Part shown: in pieces, positions 25,701-37,734 of the stretch
Numbering within the stretch: the stretch's first letter is position 1
How the letters are laid out: the number at the start of each line of letters is the position of its first letter
Assembly: GCF_028769735.1 (NCBI RefSeq)
Contig: NC_088171.1
Location: 60,013,716-60,077,715 of the forward strand
DNA: 64,000 bases
Origin: Zonotrichia leucophrys gambelii
Lineage: Eukaryota > Chordata > Aves > Passeriformes > Passerellidae
Reading direction: 5' to 3'
Translations under genes and position numbers: made by a program
Notes under the pieces: model-generated
What the model was told of the DNA's origin: nothing
Databases searched by the model: none
Seen by the model: the letters and a program-made list of their open reading frames with translations, nothing else

Positions 25701-25790
25701 TGTGTGCAGAATTGGAATATTTACCAATATAGCCAGATGGGATGTGGCTGGGCTTGTCTGGCCCTTGCTGCTTGACCAAAAGGCAGCAAC
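25701..25790 (+). other. Segment of unclear origin inside the CR1 locus
   Basis: These 90 bp lie between the recognisable CR1 5' part and the LTR. The last about 20 bp (accaaaaggcagcaac) may be diverged CR1. The remainder (around gatgtggctgggcttgtctg) does not match CR1 as I remember it and may be filler or a diverged variant. Confidence 0.4.
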
Positions 25791-26316
25791 TGTGGTGTTT
25801 TCATCTCAAAGATACCTTTGGCTAGCTGGATGCTGCAGCTGGGCACTTGAGGCAAGTCCAGATATGCAGGAGCTCAGGTTTATGTCTGATGGAGAAGCCT
25901 TAAGGCGATGGTGAAGGAAAAGGAGTTGGTTCTGATAGAGGGTTTTGGTCCAGAGCTTTATTCCTGGCCCACAGGCCTCTGAATCCAGCAACTGCTCCAA
26001 CAGGACTCAAACTGCGTGGTTGTTGTTCCTTTGAACCCCGAGGAGAGGGGGAGGGAAGGGGTAGGAAGCCCACCAACCAGGTACATAGTAGGAGGTCTCA
26101 AGGGATAAAAGACACCTGGATGGCCCAATGTCCTCCAGGGGTGGAGGACATCTTTCAAATTCTGCCAATCACTTGATGCCCTTCTGGAATGCCAGGACTG
26201 ACAGGGCTCAGCAGGGATCAGGGTGTGGAAAGGAGGGATGACTGACACACCTGGCAGGGAGTTACCAGGGAGGGATCTGGGTTATCTGAGGCAAACCATG
26301 ACATCCCACCACAACA
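25791..26316 (-). mobile_element. Solo LTR of an endogenous retrovirus, inserted in CR1
   Basis: On the minus strand the element starts TGTTGTGGTGGG and ends CACCACA, giving the TG...CA ends of an LTR with matching inverted termini. A polyadenylation signal AATAAA (complement of 25957-25962, in the context ggaataaagctctgg) lies about 170 bp from its 3' end. A possible weak TATA-like tttatc lies upstream near 26105. The flanks carry gcagca on both sides (25783-25788 and 26319-26324), a candidate 6-bp target duplication if two extra bases are allowed at each end. At about 526 bp it fits solo-LTR size. No gag, pol or env sequence is adjacent, so the internal region was lost by LTR-LTR recombination. 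The sequence resembles songbird ERV LTRs. The exact family is not assigned. Confidence 0.8.
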
Positions 26317-26350
26317 GTGCAGCAGAGCAAGGGAGGGGATTCTGTCTCTC
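26317..26350 (+). mobile_element. CR1 fragment between LTR and microsatellite
   Basis: gtgcagcagagcaagggagg and the following attctgtctctc match CR1 sequence normally reading about gtggccagcaggtcnagggaggtgattctgcccctc. This shows that the LTR and the pentamer array both lie inside one CR1 copy. Confidence 0.65.
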
Positions 26351-26565
26351 TTCTCTTCTCTTCTCTTCTCTTCTCTTCTCTTCTCTTCTCTTCTCTTCTC
26401 TTCTCTTCTCTTCTCTTCTCTTCTCTTCTCTTCTCTTCTCTTCTCTTCTCTTCTCTTCTCTTCTCTTCTCTTCTCTTCTCTTCTCTTCTCTTCTCTTCTC
26501 TTCTCTTCTCTTCTCTTCTCTTCTCTTCTCTTCTCTTCTCTTCTCTTCTCTTCTCTTCTCTTCTC
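26351..26565 (+). repeat. (TTCTC)43 pentanucleotide microsatellite
   Basis: 43 uninterrupted TTCTC units, 215 bp, with no mismatch that I can see; shorter degenerate ctctc units precede it. The complementary strand is (GAGAA)n, a homopurine mirror repeat able to form triplex DNA. It sits where CR1 reads about cccctctgctctgctctggtgag, which already has a 5-bp CTCTG period, so the array probably grew from that seed. Absence of interruptions suggests recent expansion and length polymorphism. Long frames on both strands here (up to 143 codons, SSLLF or RREEK repeats) are translation artefacts. Confidence 0.97.
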
Positions 26566-26902
26566 TGGTGAGATCCCACCTGGAGTACTTCATTCAGGAA
26601 CTTTATACACAAGCGGCTAAAGATGGGATGAGGGGCAGCAATGGTTTAAACTGAAGGAAGGCAGGTATGGATTTGATGTTAGGAAGAAATTCTTTACTGT
26701 GAAGGTGGTGAGACACAGGAACAGGTTGCCCAGAGAGGTGGTGGCTGCGCCATCCCTGGAAGTGTTCAAGGCTGAGTTGGATGGGGCCCTGAGCTACCTG
26801 ATCTGGTGAGTGACATCCGTGTTCATGGCAGGTGGGCTGGATGTGGATGATCTTTAAATTCCCTTCAAACCCAAAACATTCTATGGTTCTATGATTCTAC
26901 AA
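26566..26902 (+). mobile_element. CR1 LINE 3' end
   Basis: Immediately after the array, ggtgagatcccacctggagt resumes CR1 ORF2. A deletion then joins it to the 3' region: agcaatggtttaaactgaag, ggaagaaattctttactgtg, ggaacaggttgcccagagag and ccatccctggaagtgttcaa, all close to avian CR1 consensus. The element ends in attctatggttctatgattc at about 26880-26900, the ATTCTATG-type tail that CR1 uses in place of a polyA tail. The copy is 5'-truncated, internally deleted and not coding. Confidence 0.93.
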
Positions 26903-28318
26903 TCAGGTGGCATGAGCATCCACAAAAGTTTTGCTGTCTCATGGGAATCATAGCGTGAAAATGAACAGATGTTGCAAGGCACTTCTTATGACTTATTATT
27001 CATATTGCAGCAATTCCAAGAGACCATATTCCAACGGGGCTGGATGGAGAACATCCAGTCACTAAATACTTCCCTAGAGTGCAATGGAAGAGCAGTAAGT
27101 ATCTATGTAAAATGAAGTCTGCTGTATTCAGCACACCTTGAGAGTGTTTATGTATTCTGGAGCACATCTCTGCCTTTGGAAGTATCAGTAAGAGAGACAC
27201 TAACTCTGGTCCTATTTTCTGTGAATCGTTCTTTTAAAAAGCTACACTGGAAAGTGCTCTTGTGATGAGCCTACCAAAGCTGATTTCTTTTTTTTTTTTC
27301 CGGGCAAGTGGCAACCTCTTCCCACATGCTGCTGCAGTTTTCCTGGCCAGGGTGGAGGGCTGCACTTTGCTTATTCCTACAGAATTATATCGACTTTGAC
27401 TCCTGATCCTATGGCTCTGAAAATCCACTGAATGTTAAAGTAAGAAGAAGTTATGTTAGGAATAGCACCAGAAGAAAAGCAAATAAATGAACTTGATCCT
27501 TTCACAAGCTGGTGAATTTAAAGAAAGACCAACAGAAAGACTAATTCTTATTTTACCGACTGAGCAAGTTTCGAAGAAGTTCTTTTGGACACAAAGTGTA
27601 TTCATTTTAGAGAAAAAATAATAATGAAAAAGCTTTAAATAAGGTTCAGATTGTTGACTGGGATTCCTTTATTTTACTCCAGCTCTCTCCTTTTTTACAG
27701 GGAACAAATATTTTTAATAGGACCAGGTTGTGGTCTCAAAGCTGAGGGTCAGCATAATTTAAGTGAACAGTGAGATTGTGCTGATAACAGAAAGAGTTTG
27801 TTGCTGAATTTATTTAATCAGCTAGGTCCCTTAAAAAAATGCAAATACCTGCTCCCTGCAATTAACTGCATACTATTATTGAAGATGATTCTTCTTTTCC
27901 CCCTGACAATTTGAGAAAAGATACACAATGATGAGCATCAGAAAAATGTCAAACAGCACAATAACCTGCACAGAGAAAAACCAGACTTTCAGACCAAGCG
28001 GATTACAAAATGAATAACCTTTCTAATTCTTATGATATTTTTGTCTAAAAATAATCAGGCATTGAAAGGAAAACCAAAATAAATTTGTGATATTTATAAT
28101 TGAAAAGCAGTGAAAACTGTGATTTATAACATGAATCTGCATTCATTTTTGTTATCTATTTGAAATTAGAAACCCAAATTTGAATTATTTATCACCATAC
28201 AAATAAAATTTTCAATTTCAGATTTCTGTAGGTTTACCAGTAAGAAGCTGCAAAGATTTTACATCTAATTTACACAGAAAAAAAGAATGTAACAAAAATA
28301 AACTATATCTTTAATAAT

Positions 28319-28355
28319 AAATATTGGGCTCTTTATAATTAAATATTTGGGCTCT
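28319..28355 (+). repeat. Short direct repeat
   Basis: aaatattgggctct and aaatatttgggctct occur 22 bp apart in an AT-rich setting, a local duplication. Confidence 0.8.
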
Positions 28356-29832
28356 GAAGAAAGCTGAGGGATGATAATATCAATGACCCACTGCACATTT
28401 CTCTGTAACAAAAATGCTTACACACTCTTGCAATTTCTTTGAAAAGAATATTGCATCATGCCTATGACAAAACATATCTTGCTAAGTAAAAACGAGCTCA
28501 TGTCTGCAAATAAATGTGTATGTGAAAATAACATCACACTTGAGTATAATAATTAAAAGAGCAACACAATTTTTTCCCTACAGTATGTAACTGAAAGTAT
28601 CAATTTTCTTTTTTCAAAGCTTTTTCCATAGGGTACCACAGCATTATGGCCCAAACCCCTTAGCTTAATTTTACTTGCTGAGAGTAAACAGAAAATCTTC
28701 CCCATCCTGACTCTTTTTTGTCCCTGGTGATTTTAAAGAGCGCACTTTTTCTTCTTAAATACGATATAAAGTCTGTATTATTTACTGTGGAAGTTTCCAC
28801 TATTGAAATAATGATTGCTAATATAATTGAGTGAGAACATTCTGTTTCCTAATAGACAGAGGTCCTGTGCAACCTTGCACATTTAAACAAAATGATTACC
28901 AGCAATCACCTACTTGAAATTCCTCCAAGGGTTTTTGTGTGGAGTGTATGAATACACGAGAACAAAGACAAAATACACATTTTGTTCTGTTTTAGTAGTT
29001 CTACTTAGATTTGAACTGGGAAGCTGCAGAACTGGGAACGATCATTTTGTTCCATTTTTCTGAGTTTGACTAAATAAGTTAATTGCCCTAAGATGGAGAT
29101 CTTGGGACTTACTTGCATGAACTGTGGCAACACAGTACGTGAGTTGCACACACAAGTAACTACAGAATCTTTGTGAGACACACAGACAAAATGAAACAAC
29201 AGTTGGGAATAATTATGCAAAAATATATAAGCATTTTAAAAGTCTCTTTTTATCTGGGAGACTAATGCATGCTCAGGTGGCTAGAATGGGCACCATCCAA
29301 ATACTCTAGGACTTCATAAATGTTGTCTGGGCAGGGACTGCAGAGCTTGCTATGATGCATTTGGGTGACCAGAAATGAAATAAGGCATTAGCAGGGCATG
29401 CTGAAAAGGGGATGCAATCCTTTGAGAAGACCCCTCAAATTGCAAGGGGTTAGGGCAGTTTAGGAATGCTTGCATAAGCACATGTGCCAGCTGGAAGTGA
29501 AATTCTGAGTTATAATAGCAGTGTCTTCAGTTAATATTGTTGCATCATTCCTTTGCTTCCACCATGTACTTTCAACATCAATACATTTAAGCAAAGATTT
29601 AACTTTGATTGATGTTGCTGGAATCTGAGCATATGCTTAAGCCAATAACTCATGTTAAATCAAGGCAAATTTTCTCTTTGCTTCAGGGCTGCCTAATCCT
29701 GTTCCTTTCTTATACCCTTTACCACAGCTGATAGCATCCCTGTTCCCTGTTACTTTAGCCTAAGAGAGCTAATTGTGCTCCTGAAAGTTGTACCTATGTC
29801 AAACATTTTGAAGCATGCTATTTTTGCATTTA

Positions 29833-29900
29833 GTTTTTGTTTGTTTGTTGTTGGTGAGGTTGTTTTTGTTTTTGTTTTTGATTTTGATTTTATTTTTTTT
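29833..29900 (+). repeat. GTTTTT/GATTTT-rich simple repeat
   Basis: Three GTTTTT units (about 29862-29879) are followed by GATTTT units and a T run. The overlapping frames on both strands are artefacts of this tract. Confidence 0.85.
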
Positions 29901-32900
29901 AATTCATTAGTGATACATTTTAATTTCCACATCTGGGAAAAGTACCCCTGGTTGCATTGTATCCTTTATCCCTGCATGTGCTTATCCCTTTGGCTCTCCC
30001 ATAAGTAGCTAGCATTCAGCCTGTCACAGGTACATGAGGCTAATAGTTCAATCACTGGGGAGAAGGGGGGGAGGAAGATGAAAGGGCAGGAAATGGCTGT
30101 CATGGCCCCAAAGGAAATATTTGTAGGAAAAGGAGCACAACAGCAAATAAAGTGCTAATTAATGTCCAATTCCAGCACTGATATACGGACCACAGCAGTA
30201 GGCAAAACCCAGCCTTCTGTTCCGCTGCCTGCTGAAGAGCTTTTGTGTTGTAGCTCTATGCAAGCATGCATCTGCAAGTTTTGAATTTATAAAATTTTCC
30301 AATTCCCTCCTCTCTATATGTTTTGTGTTTAACCAAGTTTTCGTTTTCAGTTTTTTAATGGATTTTAGAAAAAATGTAGTTTGTCTATGCTGGTGCTGAC
30401 TTGTTCTGTACATCCTGAATTTATAGTAGCAAACACTCTAACTGGAAATGCTCTGGGAGGTGGAACAAGGGCTTATCTGATCAGATGAATAAAAGAAGAA
30501 AGGATATGAGAAGATTACACCCTCCCAGGCTTCATGAGCCTTTCATGGGAAAAACTGGACTTCACTCTCAAATTTGGGGATCTGAAAAATACAGTGGCAC
30601 TTACGGTACTAATTTAGTGGCTTTGCCCAGCAGAAGGCATTGAGAGTGAACCTTCTGTCGGGGAGCATAATAGCAAAAGCAGCACTGTTTTAATGAAACA
30701 CAGCAACTGGTACTTGGAACTGGCTAAATCTGTTGTTAAAAGAACAAACATGAAAGACAAAATTCACAAAGGAATGTCATGATGATCAATTATTTCTGGT
30801 GTTTAGTATCTGAGAATCACATCTTAAGGTAAAATGTTACTTGCTGATGACTGAATGCCAGAAATAATAATCTGACATTAAGCTTTTGTGAATCTGACCA
30901 AATGAAAGCCTTAAAAAAGGGAATTTATGGAGCAGAATACATTTGTTTCAGTGATGCACAGCTTTTAGAATATAAATGAGTGAAATATTACTCATTATCC
31001 CATAATCATAAAAAGAACACGATAGTTATTAAAAAAAAAAGAAAGCCCTAAAACAACCCACAGTCAAATACAGTTAAGGATATTTTATCAACTGAGAGAA
31101 AACAAGAAACCTCAGAACCAGAATGGAAAGAAGAGTTTGGCTTTCCAATGTTTCCCATGGCAGCTTTACATGGACACAGAGTGGGACATTACTGACAGCA
31201 CAGCACATATTGTGACTCCTAGGTTGAAGGCAGCTGGAATATCAGCTGACCCCATTGGCTCATGACAGGGGGACAAGGGAGAGGCTCTCAATGAGAAATG
31301 CTTTCTACAGGGGAGTCATTTTCACAATTATAAATCTCAGCAATGATCAAAAGACAGCTATGGAAATAATTTTCATTCCACAAGTATTTTGGAGGCTTTA
31401 TGTGTCCCTGATCCACACTATCAGACTGTGCTGAGATCAAATTGTTTGATGTGAGCCAAAACCTGTGCATTGTTCTGGCATGCCATGCCAGCATCCGACG
31501 GGAGAGACCCTGTCTCTCCCTTTGAGTGCTGGCCTTGCCAGTGCCGTGTTTGCATGCCTGGAGGTCCCTGCTCTCACTGGGACAATCCCTCTGTTCCCAC
31601 CCCTGCCCTTGGGGTCCTGCTGGAAGGTGCCCGCCTGGAAGCCAGCTATGATCCATGGCTCTTGCCTCTGCTGGCTTGGTAGAAAATGAAACCACTGCAG
31701 GATGCAGCTGCTGGAGTCTTAATGGGCTTCTGTGATAATGCTTTGCTATGCTAAGTTTCTGTCTCAAGAAAGTGTGTACAGAAGAATGGTAACAACCTTT
31801 TTCCCAGTTTTTGCTGTGCATGATGAAGATGGCAAATTTTAAATCTAGATTTAAATTTAATCTTCTCTAATTTTTTCATGCAGTACAATATGTTTATAAT
31901 CCTGCTCTCAGTTGATAGTTGAAAGCATTCTTACAGATCTGACTTTTCCCAGTCTTACATATTTTTTCCAGTCACAATTTTTTCTGGTGTCTATGATGCA
32001 GTTGTGTTTAACCTTTTTTTTTTTTTCAGGTGTGAAGGACTGCAAAACTTCAAATCCCTTGGGTCCAATTAAGTTACATGCTGTAAACATTACCTATCCC
32101 AAATCATACTATCAAATTCTGGCCTTTGACTAATGTTTATCAGGTTGCTTTGCATAAACACCTTCCAAATTCCCACAGCTCTGGAAATTTAAATTTTTTA
32201 TTTATTCTCTTACTATTTCCCGAAGTCAATATTCAGTTCCTTCAGGTAAGTGACATTTTCATGGATGTAACCAATGGGAGAAATTGGACCTTTTTATTTG
32301 TAACAACATATAAAAGATGCAGAATTTAGTGCTAGGCCTTCTACACCTCCCCCCACCTCCAAAGAAAAGGGCACTATCTTTAAGATCAGGCGTATAATTA
32401 AGAACATTTGATCCTTTCCCTCCTTTGAAGAGACAAGCTACTTTCTTTTTTGTTGTTGTTTTAATCTTGCAGGTTAAAAAAAAAAAGATCTGCACAGCAC
32501 TCTGGTAAAGTAGATGAGGATTTCCACCTTTGAAGAATGACTGCAATTCTAGTGAGGAACCTTTCGAAATTGTCTCCACTTGAGTTATTGCTTTGACACT
32601 GGGAGGGGCTTTTCAAAGGATAAATACAGAGGTTCAATAAACTTCATTTCCCAATGTCATATGTATTGATGAAATCGAATTGAAAGTCATGGGAGATATG
32701 AAATTGCTTTCTCAGACTACGGACATGTCTCTGAAGGTTCCTCCTTGGATAAGAATTCCCACAAGCTGGATAAACACACATATGTTCAGCTTAGCTGGGC
32801 TGGTAAAAACAGTGCTCATGTGAATGCTCCCATATTGCATCAGGCATTGGCAAAGTACTTGGAGAAACACATCACCAGACAAGATAGCTGTGATGAAGAA

Positions 32901-33911
32901 GGGCAACTTTTCTTCTAGAGCATCAAGAAAAGTTTAGAGGCTTCAAAGGATTTAGACCAATTACAAAACAAAGATTATTTATTTCTGCAAGTGGAATTTG
33001 CTCAATTGTACATGAAATGTTTGTTACTTGAGCAGACTCAAAAAAAGTAGGACAATAGATTTATATTTGATGTAACATACCACTGAAGCTGGTCTGTTTC
33101 CAGAGCCTGACTGGACCTTGGCAAGCCACATTTCTTCAGTGACTTACAGCATGCAGGACAGGCATAGGAAACAAGAGATTTCCTGTTTTCCCAATGAGCT
33201 TTAATTGTTTCTTTGCTTGTGCTGAATTCACTTTTACTTTGGAAATTTTTACATAAGAGCTGAGATTTGTCTATTTTAACAAGAATTTTGACAAGGCTGA
33301 GCCTGATTTGGCTGCACTGTAAACACTGAGGATTTGGCAGAGAAAGATGGCAATGTGATAGTTTTAAATAATTCAGCCAAATAATTTTTTCACACGCAGT
33401 TTTTCTGCACTTAAAAATACAAAAGCAAAGTAGAAAATGTCTTCATATTTAAGGAATTTTTTCCAAAGGTATGATTGATTTTTTTACATTATTATTATGA
33501 CCCATTATAAAATTATTTCTACTTACTGAATTATTATGAAATTTAATCTTTACATTGTCATTCATTATAGCACTCAGAGGCTTCAATTAGGTTCAGGGTA
33601 CCATGTGGCTTAATGGCTCAGCAAGCTTTCATGCTCCCAGTATTGGACCTTTTTACAATATTGACAATAAAAGGCAATTTAAAGAACAGGGGTTACAAAA
33701 GCCTTTCAAGCACAGAGAGAAAGCAAGAGATATTGGATCTGAATACTTAGTCCAGGTTTATTTTATTTTTAAATGATGTCTGAATCAGTTATCTCATAAC
33801 AACAAATAGATTATCATAAAGGATAGATACCTGCCCAAAAACTGGTATAGCATTATTCTAGCATTTGAAAACATCAAAACTCTCAGAAAGTTACAGTATC
33901 TCATCTCAAAG

Positions 33912-34013
33912 AGTTGTGGAAACAAGACACAGAGAGATAGAAGACTGAACAGCAGATATAAAACAGAATTAGAGCAGATTCCAAGTCCCTTAGTCCCAGG
34001 CTGTGCCCATTTT
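33912..34013 (+). mobile_element. Possible MIR-like SINE relic
   Basis: The order gtggaaacaagacacagaga, then cagaattagagcagattcca, then agtcccttagtcccaggctg follows the 3' half of MIR: gaggaaactgaggcacagagagg, a variable core, then cagagctgggattagaacccaggt, then ctgactcccaggcctgtgct. Similarity extends over about 100 bp with gaps. The assignment is from memory and should be treated as tentative. Confidence 0.4.
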
Positions 34014-37000
34014 GCCCCTCTCCTCACTGCATGTAGAGAGAGCATGACAGGAGCAGTCATTAGTGTGAGATGCAATCAAACAAGTCATTTTAGAGAGGGA
34101 GATTATGCTGCTTTTAGTATGGAAGTACCATGTAAATGATTATGTCTCACGTGGCAAAAGAGGGAGCATGACATACAATAGAATATTTCTGATGCCTTAA
34201 ACAAACAAAATCTTTTACATCTACATTTTTCTCTTTTATCATCATTATAAAGGTGTGAATAACCCATTGATATTCATGCTATTGTCAGAATATAAATTCA
34301 CCATGGAAAAGAATGTTTTTATACAGCTTTACTTCTCTGAGATGTGGCTTCATCAGCATAATTGGATGGCATTTTTATGTGCTGTATCTGAACTGTACTG
34401 TGTCATGTAGTCTTTTGAAGGAACAGAGACTCATTTACTTGTTTTATTTCCTGAGGGTAATGTTTCTGAAATTATGTGTTAATCTCAAGGCATGTGTCCT
34501 CACTGGAGGTGAAGACACAATGTGGACTTTCTGTGGGGTCATGCTCCATCACCTACCTACAACTTGCTCCAGCAAACTGCCTAATCCAGGGCTGGATTCC
34601 AGCATATCAGGTTATCTCCTTGGACCAAGTCTAACCTCCTGGCTCTCTGCAAAGTAGTGGTGTGAACCCTGCTGCCTCTGGAGAGCCAAGTGCACTTGAT
34701 AGTGTAACACCTTTCTTAGGTGAGGAAGTATTATCAGTTATGTCAGAGATGAGGAAAAAAAGCACAGGATGCAGAGTCTTAATTCCATGACAATTTAAAT
34801 ATTTTGAACTCTTAAGTCATTCCAATATTGACTAAATAACTCAGTTTGTGTTTGGTACCCCATTGTATCAGCAAATGTATGTAAACAGGTGTGTGAATCT
34901 GTACTGTTAAATAGTTGCTGAGCCAGCAGTTCTCAAGGTACTGCCTAATCCTTCACATGTCCTCATACACCTTTGAATAGTAGTAAGGTTTCCTTCCATC
35001 CCAACAGATGTACCTCTACCATAAGACATAAAAAGTGATCTTAGACGCTATTAAAATTGTTGGACAGGCTTTTTTTTTTTTACTCTCAGATATCATAGCT
35101 GGTAAACACATATGAAGAATCACTCGGTTTATCTATGCTGGGAAGCTGGTCTAACACTACAAGCCATTTTTCCATTAAGTTCAACCTACAGTAGAACCTG
35201 TTTCTTTTTCCATTGAAAGCTCTATTTCAACAACTGTTTGTGAAGGCAACAGTATGGCGCAGGGTAAGTGAAATGTATGTTCAATCATTAGATGCTGAGA
35301 ATATGGGAGAAAACTGGAGATTGCTCCTTTACATGTTGAGTTACGCCATGAATTATCTACATTTAAAATTTTGTTTCTTGTGGTGGGAAAAAATAAATTG
35401 GGAAAAACTCAAATAAGATGTATTTCAAATTTATAAAACCCTTTAAAATATTGTGGCATTTTTTTCACTTTTTAATTATGCAGAAAAAAATGGCATTATA
35501 AAGGAGAATTAGGAAACTAAGTTTGAGCATTGCAAAGTTACAAGTGATAATATAACGGCTACTATTTTATTTTAGTGCCCTCACATCGTATAGCCCTTTA
35601 TTTTACAAATGAATATTACCCCACCACTTCAGGTTCTTCAGAGCAGCGCACAGACCCAAATGAGTCAGGCTGGGTGATGGAGGGGTTGCTAAAAACTGAA
35701 TCCCTGCACCACTGATTGCAAAAGTTGGAAGGCTTGCATGCTTTGCAGGATTTTGTGAAGTGACTCCCTTTGGGTGCAGCTAAGGTAAGAAATTCAGTTT
35801 TTTATTTATGATGGTGAGGAAGGGACCTGTAAGAAGAAGGTTCTTACCTCTGAGGTCTGCCTTGAGATTTAGACTTTTTCCTTCCTGTATTGCAGAGTTT
35901 CTAAGGGCTCAAACCATTTCAGTGCTCGCTAAGTGTTTTATGTATGACTTGTGAGGTTTGGGATCCTAGCGGGTATCATACCATGCCATACATAGAAATA
36001 TCTATGCACACCCACAGCTGAAATCAGTGGTATTGCCAGCCCATGAAAAGCCCTTGGAGGGCTAAATAATTGCTTTCAAAATGCAACATTACACGAAAGT
36101 GTAATAATCCACCTGTTAATGAAAGACCGACTACAGTTGCTACAGATTATGACATATCTTAATAACTGTCTGATGAAACTGGATGGTATTCCAGAGAAAA
36201 GTAGGTAATATACAACAAAGATTTGAGATGAAGAGGTGAGGAACTAATAAGCTCATCCAAAACAGGATTTCTACCTGAATAGCAACTGGAAAAGGTTCAG
36301 CAAAGGACTGTCTCTCTTCATGAGAGAAAGGAAAGCTACTTAACAGAAGTAAAATGAGACAAAAAGAATTTTTGGTAAAGTAAAGTCACAGACTAGATAA
36401 CCAAAAAATTTGTGTGGGAAAAGCAAACAAGTCCTCTAACAAAGCAAATAAATGTCTAATTTTTTTGTACATTTATTGCACTATTGTGTGTTTAGAGAAA
36501 TGAAACATTTGAATGCTATCAGTCTGCTGGGAGAAATTCCTACATAGTGTACAAAGTATTTTAGACTGGTAAGTTAGATGCCCTGTTTTTGGAGATCAAA
36601 GACCCAGAAGTGAGAAGTCACACAGAAGAACCTGATTTGAACTTTGCTAAATTCAACAAGATTTTCAAAGATGATGAGCGTAACTTTGAGAAGGTTTGAA
36701 GTTTTGGAAAAGAAACAAGGCAGGCAGAAAGAGATCAGCAAACTGTAGGAGCAAACACAGAGAAACATGTAGAAGATTCTTAACTACAGAACTACAAACA
36801 TGGTGTTAATGTTTGGGCCTCAGGAATGCCTTTGTTTCAGATACATATGCGTAAGGGACAAAACCATCCTGCAAATAATTCTAGAAAACCCCAAACATTG
36901 CTAAAAAGAAACAAGATGCATATACCTGCATGTTGAAGAAGTAAAGTCAAAGAAATCCTTTACATGAGAGAAACCTGAAAATGAGAGAGAGAGATGAGTG

Positions 37001-37734
37001 TTGCTTCCCCCTGGCCAGAAAACCAGCGATGAAGAAGCTGATGTTTCAGGCAATGCTGTTGACACTTTGGAGAGTTACAAGACAGTAGAGATGATTTAAG
37101 AAATTGCTGCTGTCTCTTTATTTATAAGTTGTTTCTTCTTGTTTTAGTTCATGTTCTTGTAGCTCTCAACCCAGAGCTTTCCTCAATCACCGTCCAAGTA
37201 GTGATAAGATGATAACATTTATCCTCTTTCATTGGGTTAACTATTGCACATACATACATCTTTGGATCTATCATCAGTTGGATTATTTGTCTCTCCTCTT
37301 CTACAAGAAAGCCACTGCAGATTCTTACTCATCTGCTTAGAAACTTAATTTTCTGCTACTTCTTTTTCTCTACAACCACTTTAATCTATTATTACCAACA
37401 ATGTTTCTTTGCATATATTGTTCTTTCCTCTACCATCAGTCTTTCCCTTTGTGTGGTTTATAGATGTTTTGATTAATTAAATTATATTTACTATTGTAAC
37501 CACACTAATAAATAAATAATCTAGCATCTGAACATCTGTTCCAAACAAAAGGTTTTTCCCAAATCCAGGGCACAAAATTCCAGCTCCAGCACTGAAGTTG
37601 TGACAGGAACAATTCAATTACAGTGAAATTTTTACGCAACGACTGTTTTTTCCCCCGTTTGCTGCAACTGAAAAATCTTATATTTTTCAGAAGTAACCTG
37701 TATGGGAATAGAAGTGGTCACAACACCAAGCCTG
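34014..37734. other. Unique non-coding DNA
   Basis: No gene seen. The frame of 114 codons at 34313-34657 has no domain. A T13 run near 35070 and an AT-rich stretch at 35390-35480 are the only low-complexity parts. Confidence 0.6.

Larger units (their letters stand above)
26903..33911. other. Unique non-coding DNA
   Basis: No supported gene. The longest frame of the window outside repeats (177 codons, minus strand, 31288-31821) crosses a locally GC-rich stretch (31450-31690). It has no domain, repeat, signal peptide or splice context and overlaps 70-74-codon frames on the other strand. A T13-CAG acceptor-like site at 32014-32030 leads into a frame that stops within 35 codons. The region also holds the GTTTTT-rich tract at 29833-29900 and a 22-bp-period duplication at 28319-28355. 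Confidence 0.6.

Noticed and set aside
25791..26316. Complete endogenous provirus
   Set aside because: Only one LTR is present and no gag, pol or env sequence adjoins. The same holds for 58,136-58,736.
26223..26654. Frames of 84-143 codons on both strands
   Set aside because: They translate the TTCTC/GAGAA pentamer array into repeated SSLLF or RREEK units.
31288..31821. 177-codon open frame on the minus strand, longest outside repeats
   Set aside because: No domain, motif, signal or splice context. It crosses a locally GC-rich stretch where stops are rare and overlaps frames on the other strand.
32014..32133. T13-CAG acceptor-like site followed by an open frame
   Set aside because: The frame ends after about 35 codons with no donor site of note. 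T runs followed by CAG are expected by chance here.
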